From positions 141,006,854 to 141,070,853 of the forward strand of contig JAIOJX010000031.1 in the NCBI GenBank assembly GCA_022376925.1: a DNA stretch of 64,000 bases. Direction: 5' to 3'. The notes beneath the pieces are model-generated. The model was given only the letters and a program-made list of their open reading frames with translations, had not been told where the DNA came from and did not search any database. This document shows, piece by piece, positions 37,894 to 50,695 of this stretch. The first letter of the stretch is position 1. Each line of letters opens with the position of its first letter. A program made the translations under genes and the position numbers. Source of the stretch: Tragulus kanchil (taxonomy: Eukaryota; Chordata; Mammalia; Artiodactyla; Tragulidae).

Positions 37894-38038
37894 TGCCTGA
37901 TCTGATTTTAATGAGTAATATGTAAAAGTCACTTATGGAAAATACTTGAATAGAGGAAAAGCACACTGCTTTAGAAGAAAGGACCATTTGGTGCCTTCTT
38001 AGGGTGTATTTCATTCAAAAAAGACTTTTTTTTTCTTA

Positions 38039-38325
38039 CTATGGTAAAAAGATAAAACTTACCTATTGTCACATAAAACTTACCTATTTAGCTGTTTTAA
38101 AGTGACATTAAGTACATTCACGTTGTTGGGCACCTGCACCGCCGTTCATCTCCGGAACATTTTCTTCTGCTTGAAGTGAAGCTCTGTACCTATTAAACAA
38201 TAACACCCTATTACTCACACCCCTCAGCCAGTGTTCTACTGACAGCCAGACTTCCTTCTCTCTCTGCGCATTTGCTTTTTCTTGGTGCCTCATAGAAGTG
38301 GAATCATACAGTATTATTTGTCTTT
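38039..38325 (-). mobile_element. Old L1 3'-UTR fragment, antisense
   Basis: 'tatttagctgttttaaagtg', 'cattcacgttgttgggcacc' and 'gaagtggaatcatacagtat' follow the common L1M 3' end in reverse. Confidence 0.65.
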
Positions 38326-40462
38326 TTGTTTGTGTCCGTCATTGTTAATGTTACCTTACAGTCATATTTGTTAATAATGAATACATCCTGATGTGGCAAA
38401 TTGCACAGTACCTGTGGGATTAAGAAAAGGAGAAGAAAAAGGCATGAGAACATTTTTCACCATCGATTGAAAATATGGGCAAGAATTTGTTAGGTTTAAT
38501 GAAGGAAATTAGTACGGAATTATAAACACTGGAAAGAAGTGGAAGAGGTTGTGAGCGATAGACTCTTGTACTCAATGTTGCTTCTAGTGATTAGTTTTAA
38601 CTCTTCAGGTCTACTTTTTCATAGGATACAAATATTCTAAGTTTCTCTTACACTTTGCTTGGAAATCTTAGGAAATTCTGTTTGATAGCCATTATTTAGA
38701 CAAACCTTACCAGGTTGTTTAGACAAACACTTACTGAACATTTACCGCGTGAAAACTTAGAGCCAGAGTAAAACACGCAAGTGGCTCGGGATAGCTAGAA
38801 AGAAAACACTTTTTAAGCCGTTATTCCTTAAATATCAGAAAAAAGAGTGTGGGCTGAGTTGGGGGAAGGTTGGAGAGAGAGGGCCACAGGTCCTGGGGGT
38901 TTCTTTCCTTTTACTTTAAGTAATTTAGGTCTCAGACTTGGCCAAAACCACATAGCCCCCCGCCTTCCTCAGATGACAGTCTAGGAGGTATATTGTAGAC
39001 TTGGGGTGGCTGTCGAGCGGTCACATCACCAGCTTCACCCTTGCCGCTGTCTGTCTTCCAGTTGGCTTGTGCAAGCATTCGTTCCAAACTCCTCTCGAGC
39101 AGTCCTTGAAAGGCAAGTTCCGGTGAACACAGTCATGTTCATCTCTGTCTATTTGACTTGACATGGAGCATGCTGTCCACATTGGCGCTCAGGGCCATTG
39201 TCTTACTGAACCGTCTCTTAAGCTGGCTCTGTGAACAGCCCTATACAAGTTGGTGCTACATTGGAATATAAAATAATTAATGTAAAGATCTCCCTTTTGG
39301 AGGGAATTTTTGCATACTCATAAAATGAGAAAAGAACAATAAAAAAAATAGACTTTCTATCTACTGAAAGGCACATAAGACAGTATTATTTGTCTTTTTG
39401 TTTGTGTCGCATTGTTATTGTATATGAATCATACCTTAAACAGTCATATTTGTTAATAATGAATACATCCTGATGTGGCAAATTGCACAGTACCTGTGGG
39501 ATTAAGAAAAGGAGAAGAAAAAGGCATGAGAACATTTTTCACCATCGATTGAAAATATGGGCAAGAATTTGTTAGGTTTAATGAAGGAAATTAGTACGGA
39601 ATTATAAACACTGGAAAGAAGTGGAAGAGGTTGTGAGCGATAGACTCTTGTACTCAATGTTGCTTCTAGTGATTAGTTTTAACTCTTCAGGTCTACTTTT
39701 TCATAGGATACAAATATTCTAAGTTTCTCTTACACTTTGCTTGGAAATCTTAGGAAATTCTGTTTGATAGCCATTATTTAGACAAACCTTACCAGGTTGT
39801 TTAGACAAACACTTACTGAACATTTACCGCGTGAAAACTTAGAGCCAGAGTAAAACACGCAAGTGGCTCGGGATAGCTAGAAAGAAAACACTTTTTAAGC
39901 CGTTATTCCTTAAATATCAGAAAAAAGAGTGTGGGCTGAGTTGGGGGAAGGTTGGAGAGAGAGGGCCACAGGTCCTGGGGGTTTCTTTCCTTTTACTTTA
40001 AGTAATTTAGGTCTCAGACTTGGCCAAAACCACATAGCCCCCCGCCTTCCTCAGATGACAGTCTAGGAGGTATATTGTAGACTTGGGGTGGCTGTCGAGC
40101 GGTCACATCACCAGCTTCACCCTTGCCGCTGTCTGTCTTCCAGTTGGCTTGTGCAAGCATTCGTTCCAAACTCCTCTCGAGCAGTCCTTGAAAGGCAAGT
40201 TCCGGTGAACACAGTCATGTTCATCTCTGTCTATTTGACTTGACATGGAGCATGCTGTCCACATTGGCGCTCAGGGCCATTGTCTTACTGAACCGTCTCT
40301 TAAGCTGGCTCTGTGAACAGCCCTATACAAGTTGGTGCTACATTGGAATATAAAATAATTAATGTAAAGATCTCCCTTTTGGAGGGAATTTTTGCATACT
40401 CATAAAATGAGAAAAGAACAATAAAAAAAATAGACTTTCTATCTACTGAAAGGCACATAAGA
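38308..40462. repeat. Tandem duplication D12 (CYLD intron), unit about 1075 bp
   Basis: Copy 1 is 38308-39379 and copy 2 is 39380-40462. The first ~60 bp of copy 2 are altered (gtcgcattgttattgtatat against gtccgtcattgttaatgtta); the rest looks identical. The junction homology is acagtatt. Confidence 0.94.
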
Positions 40463-40779
40463 ATTAAAATAGGACACTTAAGTGCTCAGGGAATGGGAAG
40501 GAGTGATTAGAGCAAGCAAAGGTTAATTAGGGGCAGTCTTTTGGGTGAAACAGTGTATGATTAACATATCCACCAATGCAGATAGGTATAATTATAGAGA
40601 CTAGTATTTATTGTCCAGTGAAGTATGATGAATACTTTTGATCCCTTGGTCATCTGGTGAGTTCCTATGACTTGATTTTTCTTGGCTCTCATATTTTGCA
40701 GGATACTTGTATGAAAAATATGCTTTGGTATTTATGTATTCTTGAGGAGGGTTTTCAAGTCTGTTCTGTTCATTTCTAG

Positions 40780-40885
40780 GATAATCCTGTTGGCAACTGG
40801 GATGGAAGATTTGATGGAGTGCAGCTTTGTAGTTTTGCAAGTGTTGAAAATACAGTTCTTTTGCATATCAACGATATCCTCCCAG
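40780..40885 (+). CDS. CYLD: CYLD third coding exon (residues 270-304), copy 1
   Basis: This 106-bp exon lies between acceptor catttctag and donor gtaggt at 40886. It reads [20 protein letters not shown]... and ends HINDILP plus one base, matching the human exon in length and phase. It completes CAP-Gly 2; the GNWDGRFDG segment corresponds to the glycine-rich core of the fold. The following coding exon is not in the window. Both copies have identical sites, so which one is the original cannot be decided here. Confidence 0.93.
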
Positions 40886-41891
40886 GTAGGTTCTCTTTGT
40901 GTTTTCTGTTCTGTTAAGGCAGAGCTTCTAAGACATACCTGGTTAGGAGGATATCAATGGAAGCATCAAGGTACATTTTTGGAACGTGGCTTTTGTATTA
41001 CAGAATTGTTCTTACGTGGAATATCCTTTCTTACCCCCCAAATAAACATATTTAAAGATTTTGTTTCTAAAAGTATGTGAGGTGGGGTGGCCTTATTCAT
41101 TATTATTCCCTTTTTCATTATTTGTCCATTTTAACCCTTTCGTTTAAGCAAGTTGTCCTTCCTCAGATGACAGTCTAGGAGGTATATTGTAGACTTGGGG
41201 TGGCTGTCGAGCGGTCACATCACCAGCTTCACCCTTGCCGCTGTCTGTCTTCCAGTTGGCTTGTGCAAGCATTCGTTCCAAACTCCTCTCGAGCAGTCCT
41301 TGAAAGGCAAGTTCCGGTGAACACAGTCATGTTCATCTCTGTCTATTTGACTTGACATGGAGCATGCTGTCCACATTGGCGCTCAGGGCCATTGTCTTAC
41401 TGAACCGTCTCTTAAGCTGGCTCTGTGAACAGCCCTATACAAGTTGGTGCTACATTGGAATATAAAATAATTAATGTAAAGATCTCCCTTTTGGAGGGAA
41501 TTTTTGCATACTCATAAAATGAGAAAAGAACAATAAAAAAAATAGACTTTCTATCTACTGAAAGGCACATAAGAATTAAAATAGGACACTTAAGTGCTCA
41601 GGGAATGGGAAGGAGTGATTAGAGCAAGCAAAGGTTAATTAGGGGCAGTCTTTTGGGTGAAACAGTGTATGATTAACATATCCACCAATGCAGATAGGTA
41701 TAATTATAGAGACTAGTATTTATTGTCCAGTGAAGTATGATGAATACTTTTGATCCCTTGGTCATCTGGTGAGTTCCTATGACTTGATTTTTCTTGGCTC
41801 TCATATTTTGCAGGATACTTGTATGAAAAATATGCTTTGGTATTTATGTATTCTTGAGGAGGGTTTTCAAGTCTGTTCTGTTCATTTCTAG

Positions 41892-41997
41892 GATAATCCT
41901 GTTGGCAACTGGGATGGAAGATTTGATGGAGTGCAGCTTTGTAGTTTTGCAAGTGTTGAAAATACAGTTCTTTTGCATATCAACGATATCCTCCCAG
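41892..41997 (+). CDS. CYLD: CYLD third coding exon, duplicate copy
   Basis: This matches 40780-40885 base for base as far as I can see, with the same acceptor and donor. Tandem use of both copies would shift the frame, since 106 is not divisible by three, so only one can be real in a working gene. Confidence 0.9.
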
Positions 41998-42641
41998 GTA
42001 GGTTCTCTTTGTGTTTTCTGTTCTGTTAAGGCAGAGCTTCTAAGACATACCTGGTTAGGAGGATATCAATGGAAGCATCAAGGTACATTTTTGGAACGTG
42101 GCTTTTGTATTACAGAATTGTTCTTACGTGGAATATCCTTTCTTACCCCCCAAATAAACATATTTAAAGATTTTTGTTTCTAAAAGTATGTGAGGTGGGG
42201 TGGCCTTATTCATTATTATTCCCTTTTTCATTATTTGTCCATTTTAACCCTTTCTGATAATTACAAGTGTCAGAAAATAAACTGCTCTCTGTTTGAGTGA
42301 GAGCCTGGTTTAAACTAGAAGCCTTTGAAGTTGCTCCTTTAATATAATCTAATAGATTGTGGAGAGAATTTCTGTTGTATGCCCCACGAGATCCCTTCCA
42401 GTTTTGAGATGGTGTAATTGATCCAATGTCATGACTGTAGAAACATATCCTTCAATTTTTACATCTTAAAAATATTCTCAAGCAGCCTTTGATTTTACCT
42501 CAGACAAAGAGCATCTAACGACTGCTGTCAACTAATTGATGACTTCTTAGTGATGGCATCAGTGTCACCTTCTTCTTGCTCCTAGTACAAGTCCAGGCAG
42601 AAGCTCATCTATTGTATATAAATAAAGAGGCTAACAGAGGC

Positions 42642-42850
42642 GGGACTTCCCTGGTGGCTCAGAGTAAAAAATCTGCCCGTAGCATGGGAGACCTGGGGTT
42701 CATTCTCTGGGTCAGGAAGATCCCCTGGAGAAGGGAATGGCAACCCACTCCAGTATTCTTGCCTGGAGAATCCCATGGACAGAGGAGCTTGACAGGCTAC
42801 AGTCCGTGGGGGCTCAAAGAGTCGGACACGACTAAGTGACTAACACATAC
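42642..42850 (+). mobile_element. Bov-tA SINE
   Basis: 'gggacttccctggtggctca' head, 'ggcaacccactccagtattc' body and 'gtcggacacgactaagtgac' end. Confidence 0.9.
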
Positions 42851-42927
42851 AACAGAGGCAGTCCGAGGTCGCAATTCTTTTTGAGCATTATGCAACTATG
42901 TATATACTGTTAGAAAGCCCATGTTCA

Positions 42928-43291
42928 GGTCTTCCCTGGTAGCTCAGTGGTGCCTGGTAGCTCAGTGGTGAGTTTGCCTGCCAATTCAGGAGACACGGGT
43001 TTGATCCTTGATCCAGGAAGATCCCACATGCTGCAGAACAACTAAGCCCGTAAGCCACAACTATGGAGCCTGTGCTCTAGAGCCTCAGAGCTGCAACTAT
43101 GGAGCCCATGTGCCACAACGACTGAAGCCCGTGAGCCCTAGAGTCCGAGTTCCACAAGAGAAGTCACTGCAACAAGAAGCCTGCTCACCGCAACTGGAGA
43201 GTAGCCCCCACTCCCTGCAACTAGAGAAGAGCCTGTGGCAGCAGTGAAAACCCAGAATAGCCATAATATAAATAAATAAATAAATAAAAAA
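42928..43291 (+). mobile_element. CHR-type SINE with duplicated A-box segment
   Basis: The head contains 'cctggtagctcagtggtg' twice in tandem (42935-42952 and 42953-42970). The body follows with repeated 'gccacaactatggagcc' steps and an (AAAT)n tail. Confidence 0.85.
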
Positions 43292-44320
43292 GAAAGCCTG
43301 TGTTCAGTAGCCACAAATTATGAATCTCTTAATTAAATGACTTCTGCATTCTCGACAGAGTTATATGGTGCATCTTAACTATCCCCATTTTGCTGATTAA
43401 AAAAAGAAAAACTGGGGCGTACAAAGAGCTAAGATTGACTAGGGTCAACTAAAATCCAGCTTGATTCTGGTAGAGTCAGAATTCAAATCCAGGCTCATCA
43501 GATTATAAAACTGCCGTTTTAAGTGTCTGCTCATCATAAGTCCTGTGTGTATACTTGGAATGTGAAGACCTGTCTGTAAAACCATACCTGTCAGCTTCAC
43601 GTGTATACTTGGGAATACTGTTTCTGTGGACATGTATTTTGTCTCTTAAGTCTTTAAAAGCTGATTTTTTACTATATCAAGAATCACAACTGAGCATCTT
43701 TTTTTTTTTTCTTTTTGCTACCAGTGTTATTGCTGATTTTGGCATAGAACATTTTTGAGTTCCCCACAGATCATTTTAGGTCCTCAGTTTCTTGTTTTGT
43801 AAAAATGAAGGGATTAATGTTAGGTGAGTCTTCAGATTCCTTCTAACCTGTACTCTTTACCCTTCCTAGCTCCCTGTTGACATGGCAAGTAATAAATGCT
43901 TGTTTTCCTGAGTTAGGTAATGCTATCTCCTTTAGCTTTTACCCTTGCAGCAGGAATACATTAATTTAGTAGGAGAAATGGGATTCAAATGATAGTTTTG
44001 TTTCAGTTTTGTTTTGTAAAATCTGACACACTTTGTTTTCCTTGATTTCTTTAAAATCAGGTTTTAGTTTTACACATTGGGGAGCTATTTCTTTACTTCC
44101 CTTTGAAAACGGATACTTTACATTCAGGGGAAAGCGTACATGAGCTTGATATTTTATCTAGTCATATTTACTTTACCTTTTCATGCCTGCTGATGGAAAC
44201 ACATAATACGTGATCTTACAAATTGAAATGCCTTTTGATGTTACAATAAATGCTTACTGTTTTGAAAGCAGTTTTGCAGAAAGTTGTTCCTAAAATATGA
44301 TTAAACCCATAGTTAGTTTT

Positions 44321-44649
44321 TTTTTTCCCTAAAGATTTATTTATTTATTTATTTTGGGGGGTGGGGTGGGGAGGGAGGGGAACAGGTGGGCCACTTCTAT
44401 TGGTCTTTCATTTGTCCATTTTCGTCCATCTTTTTTGTTCTTTGGCCTGTGTGGGCCTCCCATCGCAGTGGCCTCTGTTGTCGCAGAGCACCGGCTCTGG
44501 GTGCATGTGTTCCAGAGCTCCGGCTCGGTAATTGGACACGTCGGTCCAGCCGCTCTGTGGCACGCAGGATCTTCCCAGGCCAGGGATCGAACTGGTGCTC
44601 CTTGCATTACAAGGCGGTGTCCTTATCCACTGGACCACCAGGGAAGCCC
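44321..44649 (-). mobile_element. CHR-type SINE with target-site duplication, antisense
   Basis: The reversed element is flanked by 'cccatagttagttttt' and 'cccatagttaggtttta'. It has a G-rich stretch after the TTTA tail. Confidence 0.88.
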
Positions 44650-44786
44650 CATAGTTAGGTTTTATTTACTTATTTATTTTGGTGTTGAGGCTATAGTAGG
44701 AAGCAAAACAGATAAAAGTTCTTCCGAAATGGAGCCTTTATTCCACAGAGTGAAGATAGATAGTAAATGAGATCTGTGATCAATTA

Positions 44787-44827
44787 GGGGCTTCCCAGGT
44801 GGCTCAGAATCTGCCTATCAATGCAGG
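44787..44827 (+). mobile_element. Bov-tA head, cut by D14 junction
   Basis: Only the first 41 bases of the element seen complete at 45928 are present before the junction. Confidence 0.85.
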
Positions 44828-45459
44828 TTTTTACTATATCAAGAATCACAACTGATTGCTACCAGTGTTATTGCTGATTTTGGCATAGAACATTTTTGAG
44901 TTCCCCACAGATCATTTTAGGTCCTCAGTTTCTTGTTTTGTAAAAATGAAGGGATTAATGTTAGGTGAGTCTTCAGATTCCTTCTAACCTGTACTCTTTA
45001 CCCTTCCTAGCTCCCTGTTGACATGGCAAGTAATAAATGCTTGTTTTCCTGAGTTAGGTAATGCTATCTCCTTTAGCTTTTACCCTTGCAGCAGGAATAC
45101 ATTAATTTAGTAGGAGAAATGGGATTCAAATGATAGTTTTGTTTCAGTTTTGTTTTGTAAAATCTGACACACTTTGTTTTCCTTGATTTCTTTAAAATCA
45201 GGTTTTAGTTTTACACATTGGGGAGCTATTTCTTTACTTCCCTTTGAAAACGGATACTTTACATTCAGGGGAAAGCGTACATGAGCTTGATATTTTATCT
45301 AGTCATATTTACTTTACCTTTTCATGCCTGCTGATGGAAACACATAATACGTGATCTTACAAATTGAAATGCCTTTTGATGTTACAATAAATGCTTACTG
45401 TTTTGAAAGCAGTTTTGCAGAAAGTTGTTCCTAAAATATGATTAAACCCATAGTTAGTT

Positions 45460-45790
45460 TTTTTTTTCCCTAAAGATTTATTTATTTATTTATTTTGGGG
45501 GGTGGGGTGGGGAGGGAGGGGAACAGGTGGGCCACTTCTATTGGTCTTTCATTTGTCCATTTTCGTCCATCTTTTTTGTTCTTTGGCCTGTGTGGGCCTC
45601 CCATCGCAGTGGCCTCTGTTGTCGCAGAGCACCGGCTCTGGGTGCATGTGTTCCAGAGCTCCGGCTCGGTAATTGGACACGTCGGTCCAGCCGCTCTGTG
45701 GCACGCAGGATCTTCCCAGGCCAGGGATCGAACTGGTGCTCCTTGCATTACAAGGCGGTGTCCTTATCCACTGGACCACCAGGGAAGCCC
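45460..45790 (-). mobile_element. CHR-type SINE, D14 second copy
   Basis: Repeats 44321-44649 with the same target-site duplication. Confidence 0.88.
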
Positions 45791-45927
45791 CATAGTTAGG
45801 TTTTATTTACTTATTTATTTTGGTGTTGAGGCTATAGTAGGAAGCAAAACAGATAAAAGTTCTTCCGAAATGGAGCCTTTATTCCACAGAGTGAAGATAG
45901 ATAGTAAATGAGATCTGTGATCAATTA

Positions 45928-46130
45928 GGGGCTTCCCAGGTGGCTCAGAATCTGCCTATCAATGCAGGAGATGCTTGAGTTGTTTCCATCCCTGGGATAG
46001 GAAGATCTTCTGGAAAAGGAAATGGCAAGTATTCCAGTATTCTTGCCTGGGAAATCTCATGGACAGAGGAGCCTGGCAGGCTACAGTCCATGGGGTTGCA
46101 AAGAGTCAGACGTAACTTAGTGACTAAATA
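45928..46130 (+). mobile_element. Bov-tA SINE, complete
   Basis: 'ggggcttcccaggtggctca' head, 'attccagtattcttgcctgg' body, 'cagacgtaacttagtgacta' end. Confidence 0.9.
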
Positions 46131-46599
46131 ACCACAGTGGTCGATTAGATGGTGAATGTGTGGAGAATAGTAAGTAAGGAAAAGGGGCGTGTGCTGAGGT
46201 ATGAAGGGTGGGACTTTTTTACTTTATGTAGGGTAGTCTCAGTGAGCCTCTCTAACCTGGTGACTTTTGAGCTCTTGATAGGAAGGAGTTTTGAGGGCTT
46301 GGCCAGCTTGAGGAATAGCAAGGGGTTTATTGTGGTTTGAGTAAGGGAGAGTTATAGGTCGTCACTCTCCCTAGGCATGTGGATTCTTGGCTCTACTCTA
46401 GGGAGATGGGGAGTTAAGGGGGTGCTTTGCGTGCAGGACAACTCACTCTAACGTACATTTTAAAATGATTGCTCTGGCCCGCGATTCAGAAGGCAGAAAC
46501 AGGACAACCAGGCTGGGCCTGTTGCAGCTATCCAGGGAGAGACAAAGGGCGGTGGCTTGGACTGGTGGTATGTGGGGTGGTGTGTAATAAGTTGTTTAG

Positions 46600-47500
46600 T
46601 TTGGCCTGTTTGTGAATGTGGAATAAATAGAATCATAGTGTTCATATTCTTTAATGATTGCATCATTTACTTAAAGTGTATTCTGATATTCTTTGCTGTG
46701 GATGATGGTGTTAGTTGTCTGTTCACACTTCCTGCTTTCATTGTATGAATGTTTCATGATTTAATAACCCATTCTAATGTTTTTTTTTTATAATATTATT
46801 TAGTTTTAAGAAGTACACTTTTTCTTATATGTTTACTTATTTGGCTGCATTAGTTGTTTGTGGTATGTGGGATCTTAGTTCCCTGACCAGGGATCGAACC
46901 TGCATCCCCTGTATTTAAAAGCGGATTCTTAACCACTGGACCACCAGGGAAGTTCCCAACCCATTCTAATGTTAGTGGATGTTTGGGTTTTTGGTATTTC
47001 CGTATCCTCTTCAACACTTGGTACTGGTTAAAATAGTTGCCAATCTGATGCTTTTGATAAATGCTATCTCAGAGTGGTTTTCTGATTATAGGTAGGGGTA
47101 AATAATTTTTATATGCATATGAAAAATTTGTATCTTTAAACACTTGTTTCTGTCTGAGCTCAGTTTTCTATTGATTTGTCTGTTTATTGATTTGTGAGTT
47201 CTTTATTTTAAAAGTTTAATAAAATAATTTTTAACATTTTATTATGCAATTTCAAACATGGAAAAGTTAAAAGAATTGTATACTGAGCATCCCTGTCCCT
47301 ACCACCTGGTTTCTACAGTTAACAAACATTTTGGTATAATACTTACCTTAATCATGTTTATCCATCCCTCTGTCCATGCATTCATCCATCCTTTTTTGGT
47401 AATGCATTACAAAATAATACAGACCTCCATATACTTCCCACTAAATGCTTCCGTATGCATATAAGTAACTAGAGATAAGTATTTAGGTTTTTCTTTCCTT
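46600..47500 (-). mobile_element. Old L1 fragments, antisense
   Basis: 'tcctcttcaacacttggtac' to 'gctatctcagagtggttttc' resembles reversed L1 ORF2 3' sequence. 'tgcaatttcaaacatggaaa' resembles an L1 3' UTR. It is interrupted by a SINE and repeated at 47687-48585. Confidence 0.5.
46782..46957 (-). mobile_element. Short tRNA-derived SINE with 16-bp target-site duplication, antisense
   Basis: 'ggctgcattagttgtttgtg' to 'ccactggaccaccagggaag', flanked by aacccattctaatgtt at 46766 and 46958. Confidence 0.9.
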
Positions 47501-47867
47501 TTGAGATGAAAGACCATCCAGGAGTGAAGTAGACATTGTATCATTTGCATTTTGACCAGTGTAGAAGTCCTTGAGTTTGGTATTATCAAGGTAGTTTAGG
47601 CCTGTTTGTGAATGCCCGGGGGAGGAGAGACAAAGGGCGGTGGCTTGGACTGGTGGTATGTGGGGTGGTGTGTAATAAGTTGTTTAGTTTGGCCTGTTTG
47701 TGAATGTGGAATAAATAGAATCATAGTGTTCATATTCTTTAATGATTGCATCATTTACTTAAAGTGTATTCTGATATTCTTTGCTGTGGATGATGGTGTT
47801 AGTTGTCTGTTCACACTTCCTGCTTTCATTGTATGAATGTTTCATGATTTAATAACCCATTCTAATG

Positions 47868-48045
47868 TTTTTTTTTTATAATATTATTTAGTTTTAAGAA
47901 GTACACTTTTTCTTATATGTTTACTTATTTGGCTGCATTAGTTGTTTGTGGTATGTGGGATCTTAGTTCCCTGACCAGGGATCGAACCTGCATCCCCTGT
48001 ATTTAAAAGCGGATTCTTAACCACTGGACCACCAGGGAAGTTCCC
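47868..48045 (-). mobile_element. Short tRNA-derived SINE, D15 second copy
   Basis: Repeats 46782-46957 with its target-site duplication. Confidence 0.9.
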
Positions 48046-49264
48046 AACCCATTCTAATGTTAGTGGATGTTTGGGTTTTTGGTATTTCCGTATCCTCTTC
48101 AACACTTGGTACTGGTTAAAATAGTTGCCAATCTGATGCTTTTGATAAATGCTATCTCAGAGTGGTTTTCTGATTATAGGTAGGGGTAAATAATTTTTAT
48201 ATGCATATGAAAAATTTGTATCTTTAAACACTTGTTTCTGTCTGAGCTCAGTTTTCTATTGATTTGTCTGTTTATTGATTTGTGAGTTCTTTATTTTAAA
48301 AGTTTAATAAAATAATTTTTAACATTTTATTATGCAATTTCAAACATGGAAAAGTTAAAAGAATTGTATACTGAGCATCCCTGTCCCTACCACCTGGTTT
48401 CTACAGTTAACAAACATTTTGGTATAATACTTACCTTAATCATGTTTATCCATCCCTCTGTCCATGCATTCATCCATCCTTTTTTGGTAATGCATTACAA
48501 AATAATACAGACCTCCATATACTTCCCACTAAATGCTTCCGTATGCATATAAGTAACTAGAGATAAGTATTTAGGTTTTTCTTTCCTTTTGAGATGAAAG
48601 ACCATCCAGGAGTGAAGTAGACATTGTATCATTTGCATTTTGACCAGTGTAGAAGTCCTTGAGTTTGGTATTATCAAGTTACAAAATAATTTTTAATAAG
48701 AAATGCATTCACAGATCTCAAATCAAAATAATGGTGTGGCTTGTTTCCATTCTGTCTGCTCTGCTTCAGTTGCCCCCTCACTCTGCTCCTCGCTGCCCAC
48801 CAGTGGTTATTTTTATTAGTTTCTTGAATATCTTTTGAGAGTTTCCTTATATAGTATAAATACATATTCTTCCTTCCCTTTTTAGGCGTGAAGGAGGCTA
48901 TTTACTCTGCACATGCTTTATTCTCTTCACTTTATATCTTGGGGGTTTTGGTATAGCTGAGGCTGTTCATTATTTATAGTGCATATTTTCCCATGGTCTT
49001 ATGGTTTCGTAATTTATTGATTCTTATTCATAGATATTTGGATTGTTTCCTTTTTTTTTTTTTCTTTACTGTTATACACAATGCTGCACCAACCTCATAC
49101 ACACGTATTTTCCACACGTGGTGGCTTATCTGTAGGATACATTCCCCGAAGTGGGGTGGCTTGATGAGAAGCTGCAGACGTCGTATTGTTCTAGGCACTG
49201 TTAGCTTGCTTTCAGTCGTGGAGGCAACTCGTGCTCCTGCCAGCAGAGGATGAGGGTTTACTTT

Positions 49265-49505
49265 TTATTTTGTTTTTAATTTTGTTCACTGAAGTGTAGT
49301 TGACTTACAGTGTTGTATTTCTGGAGTACAGAAGAGTGATTCAGTTTCACATATGTTTGTGTATGTGTGTGTGTACACACTCATAGTCTTTCCATTATGA
49401 TTATTATAAGATAATGTATATAGTTCCCTCTGCTATACAGTAGGACCTTGTTGTTTGTCTGTTTTATATAAGTAGTGTGCATATGTTAATCCCAACTTTT
49501 TTTTG
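49265..49505 (-). mobile_element. L1 3'-UTR fragment, antisense, left part
   Basis: 'gaagtgtagttgacttacag' and 'atagttccctctgctataca' are reversed artiodactyl L1. It resumes at about 49787 after a SINE insertion. Confidence 0.75.
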
Positions 49506-49530
49506 TTTTTTAAATTTTGGCCTCGTTTAT

Positions 49531-49777
49531 TGGTTTATTTATTTATTTATTTTCATCCAACTTTATTCTTTGGCCTGTGTGGGCCTCCCGTCGCAGTGGC
49601 CTCTCTGGCCACAGAGCACTGGCTCTGGGCGCATGCGCTCCAGAGTGCTGGCTCCTAATTGGACCCACCAGCTCAGCACCTCTGCGGCACGTGGGATTTT
49701 CCTGGGCCAGGGATCCAACTGGTGCCCCTTGCACTGCAAGGTGGACTCTCTACCCACTGGACCAGCAGGGAAGCCCC
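49531..49777 (-). mobile_element. CHR-type SINE nested in L1, antisense
   Basis: TTTA tail, 'ggcctgtgtgggcctcccgt', 'ctacccactggaccagcagg'. It splits the L1 fragment. Confidence 0.88.
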
Positions 49778-49899
49778 TTAAGTTTGTTTTCTATGTCTGT
49801 GAGTCTGTTTCTGTTTTGCAAATAAATTCATTTGTATCATATTTTAGATTCCATATGTAAGTGGTACTGTGTTGTAGTTGTCTTATTCTTTCTGACTTG

Positions 49900-50500
49900 T
49901 TAGGTTGGTTCGGAAGTAATTGCAGTTTCTGACTGTGAGTTTTAAATCATTATAACTAGCTTCAAACACATCCTGTTAATCAAAATAGGAACCATTACAA
50001 TCAATACATTTTTGCCAACGAGAAAGAAGTTTATTACTGTAGCATAAAAATTCGTGTTTCAGGATTTGATGAACTCTTGGAAAGCATTTTTGCTTCCTGC
50101 TGACTGTGGAAGCATTTTCCCTGCAAAAAGATGTCGAGACGCTTGAAGAAGTAAGTGGTAGTCAGTTGGTGCAAGGTCAGGTAAATATGGCAGATGAGGT
50201 GAAACTTCGAGCTCAATTCATTCAATTTTTGAAGTGTTGGTTGTGTGACATATGGTCGGGCATTCCTGTGGAGAAGAATTGGGCCCTTCTGTTGACCAAT
50301 GCTGATTTCAGGCTTTGCAGTTTTCAGTGCACCTCATTGATTTGTTGAGCATGCTTTTTAGATGTAATGGTTTCACCAGGGTTCAGAAAGCTTTAGTGGC
50401 TCAGAAGAGCAGCAGACCACCAAGCAGTGACCCTGATTTGTGGCAAGTTTGGCTTTGGGAAGTGCTTTAGAGCTTCTTCTCGGTCCAGCCACTGAGCTGA
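49900..50500 (-). mobile_element. Tc1/mariner element remnant (Hsmar1/SETMAR-like)
   Basis: The left end 'ttaggttggttcggaagtaa' matches the Hsmar1-type inverted repeat, next to a TA. The minus strand of 50034-50225 encodes pieces of a mariner transposase C terminus (FFKRLDIFLQGKCFHSQQ), the same part that human SETMAR retains. Frames are broken and no right inverted repeat is evident, so it is dead and truncated. It is inserted at the end of the L1 tract. Confidence 0.8.
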
Positions 50501-50695
50501 CCTTTCTTTTCTGTCTGTTCATGCTTCCGTACCACATTGTTTTAATGATTCTTTATATTTTCATTGCTCTTCTGAATTTTTTATATTGTCTTCTAAAAGT
50601 TTGATACTTTTTCTTTTCACATTTAAGTTGATAATGTACCTAGATTTGATTTTATCTAGGATATGAGGTACATATTTCTAAGTTTCTGTATCATG

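Larger units (their letters stand above)
40045..42256. repeat. CYLD: Tandem duplication D13 (CYLD third coding exon), unit 1112 bp
   Basis: Copy 1 is 40045-41156 and copy 2 is 41157-42256. It overlaps D12 copy 2, so the start 'ccttcctcagatgacagtct' occurs at 38962, 40045 and 41157. Confidence 0.95.
43666..45967. repeat. Tandem duplication D14 (CYLD intron), unit about 1150 bp
   Basis: Copy 1 is 43666-44827 and copy 2 is 44828-45967. About 20 bases including a T run are missing near the start of copy 2 (actgattgctacc). Confidence 0.94.
46537..48678. repeat. Tandem duplication D15 (CYLD intron), unit about 1088 bp
   Basis: Copy 1 is 46537-47624 and copy 2 is 47625-48678. The last 34 bases of copy 1 (47591-47624) match neither flank properly. 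They look like a corrupted echo of 'gtttggcctgtttgtgaatg' from further along. Confidence 0.94.
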
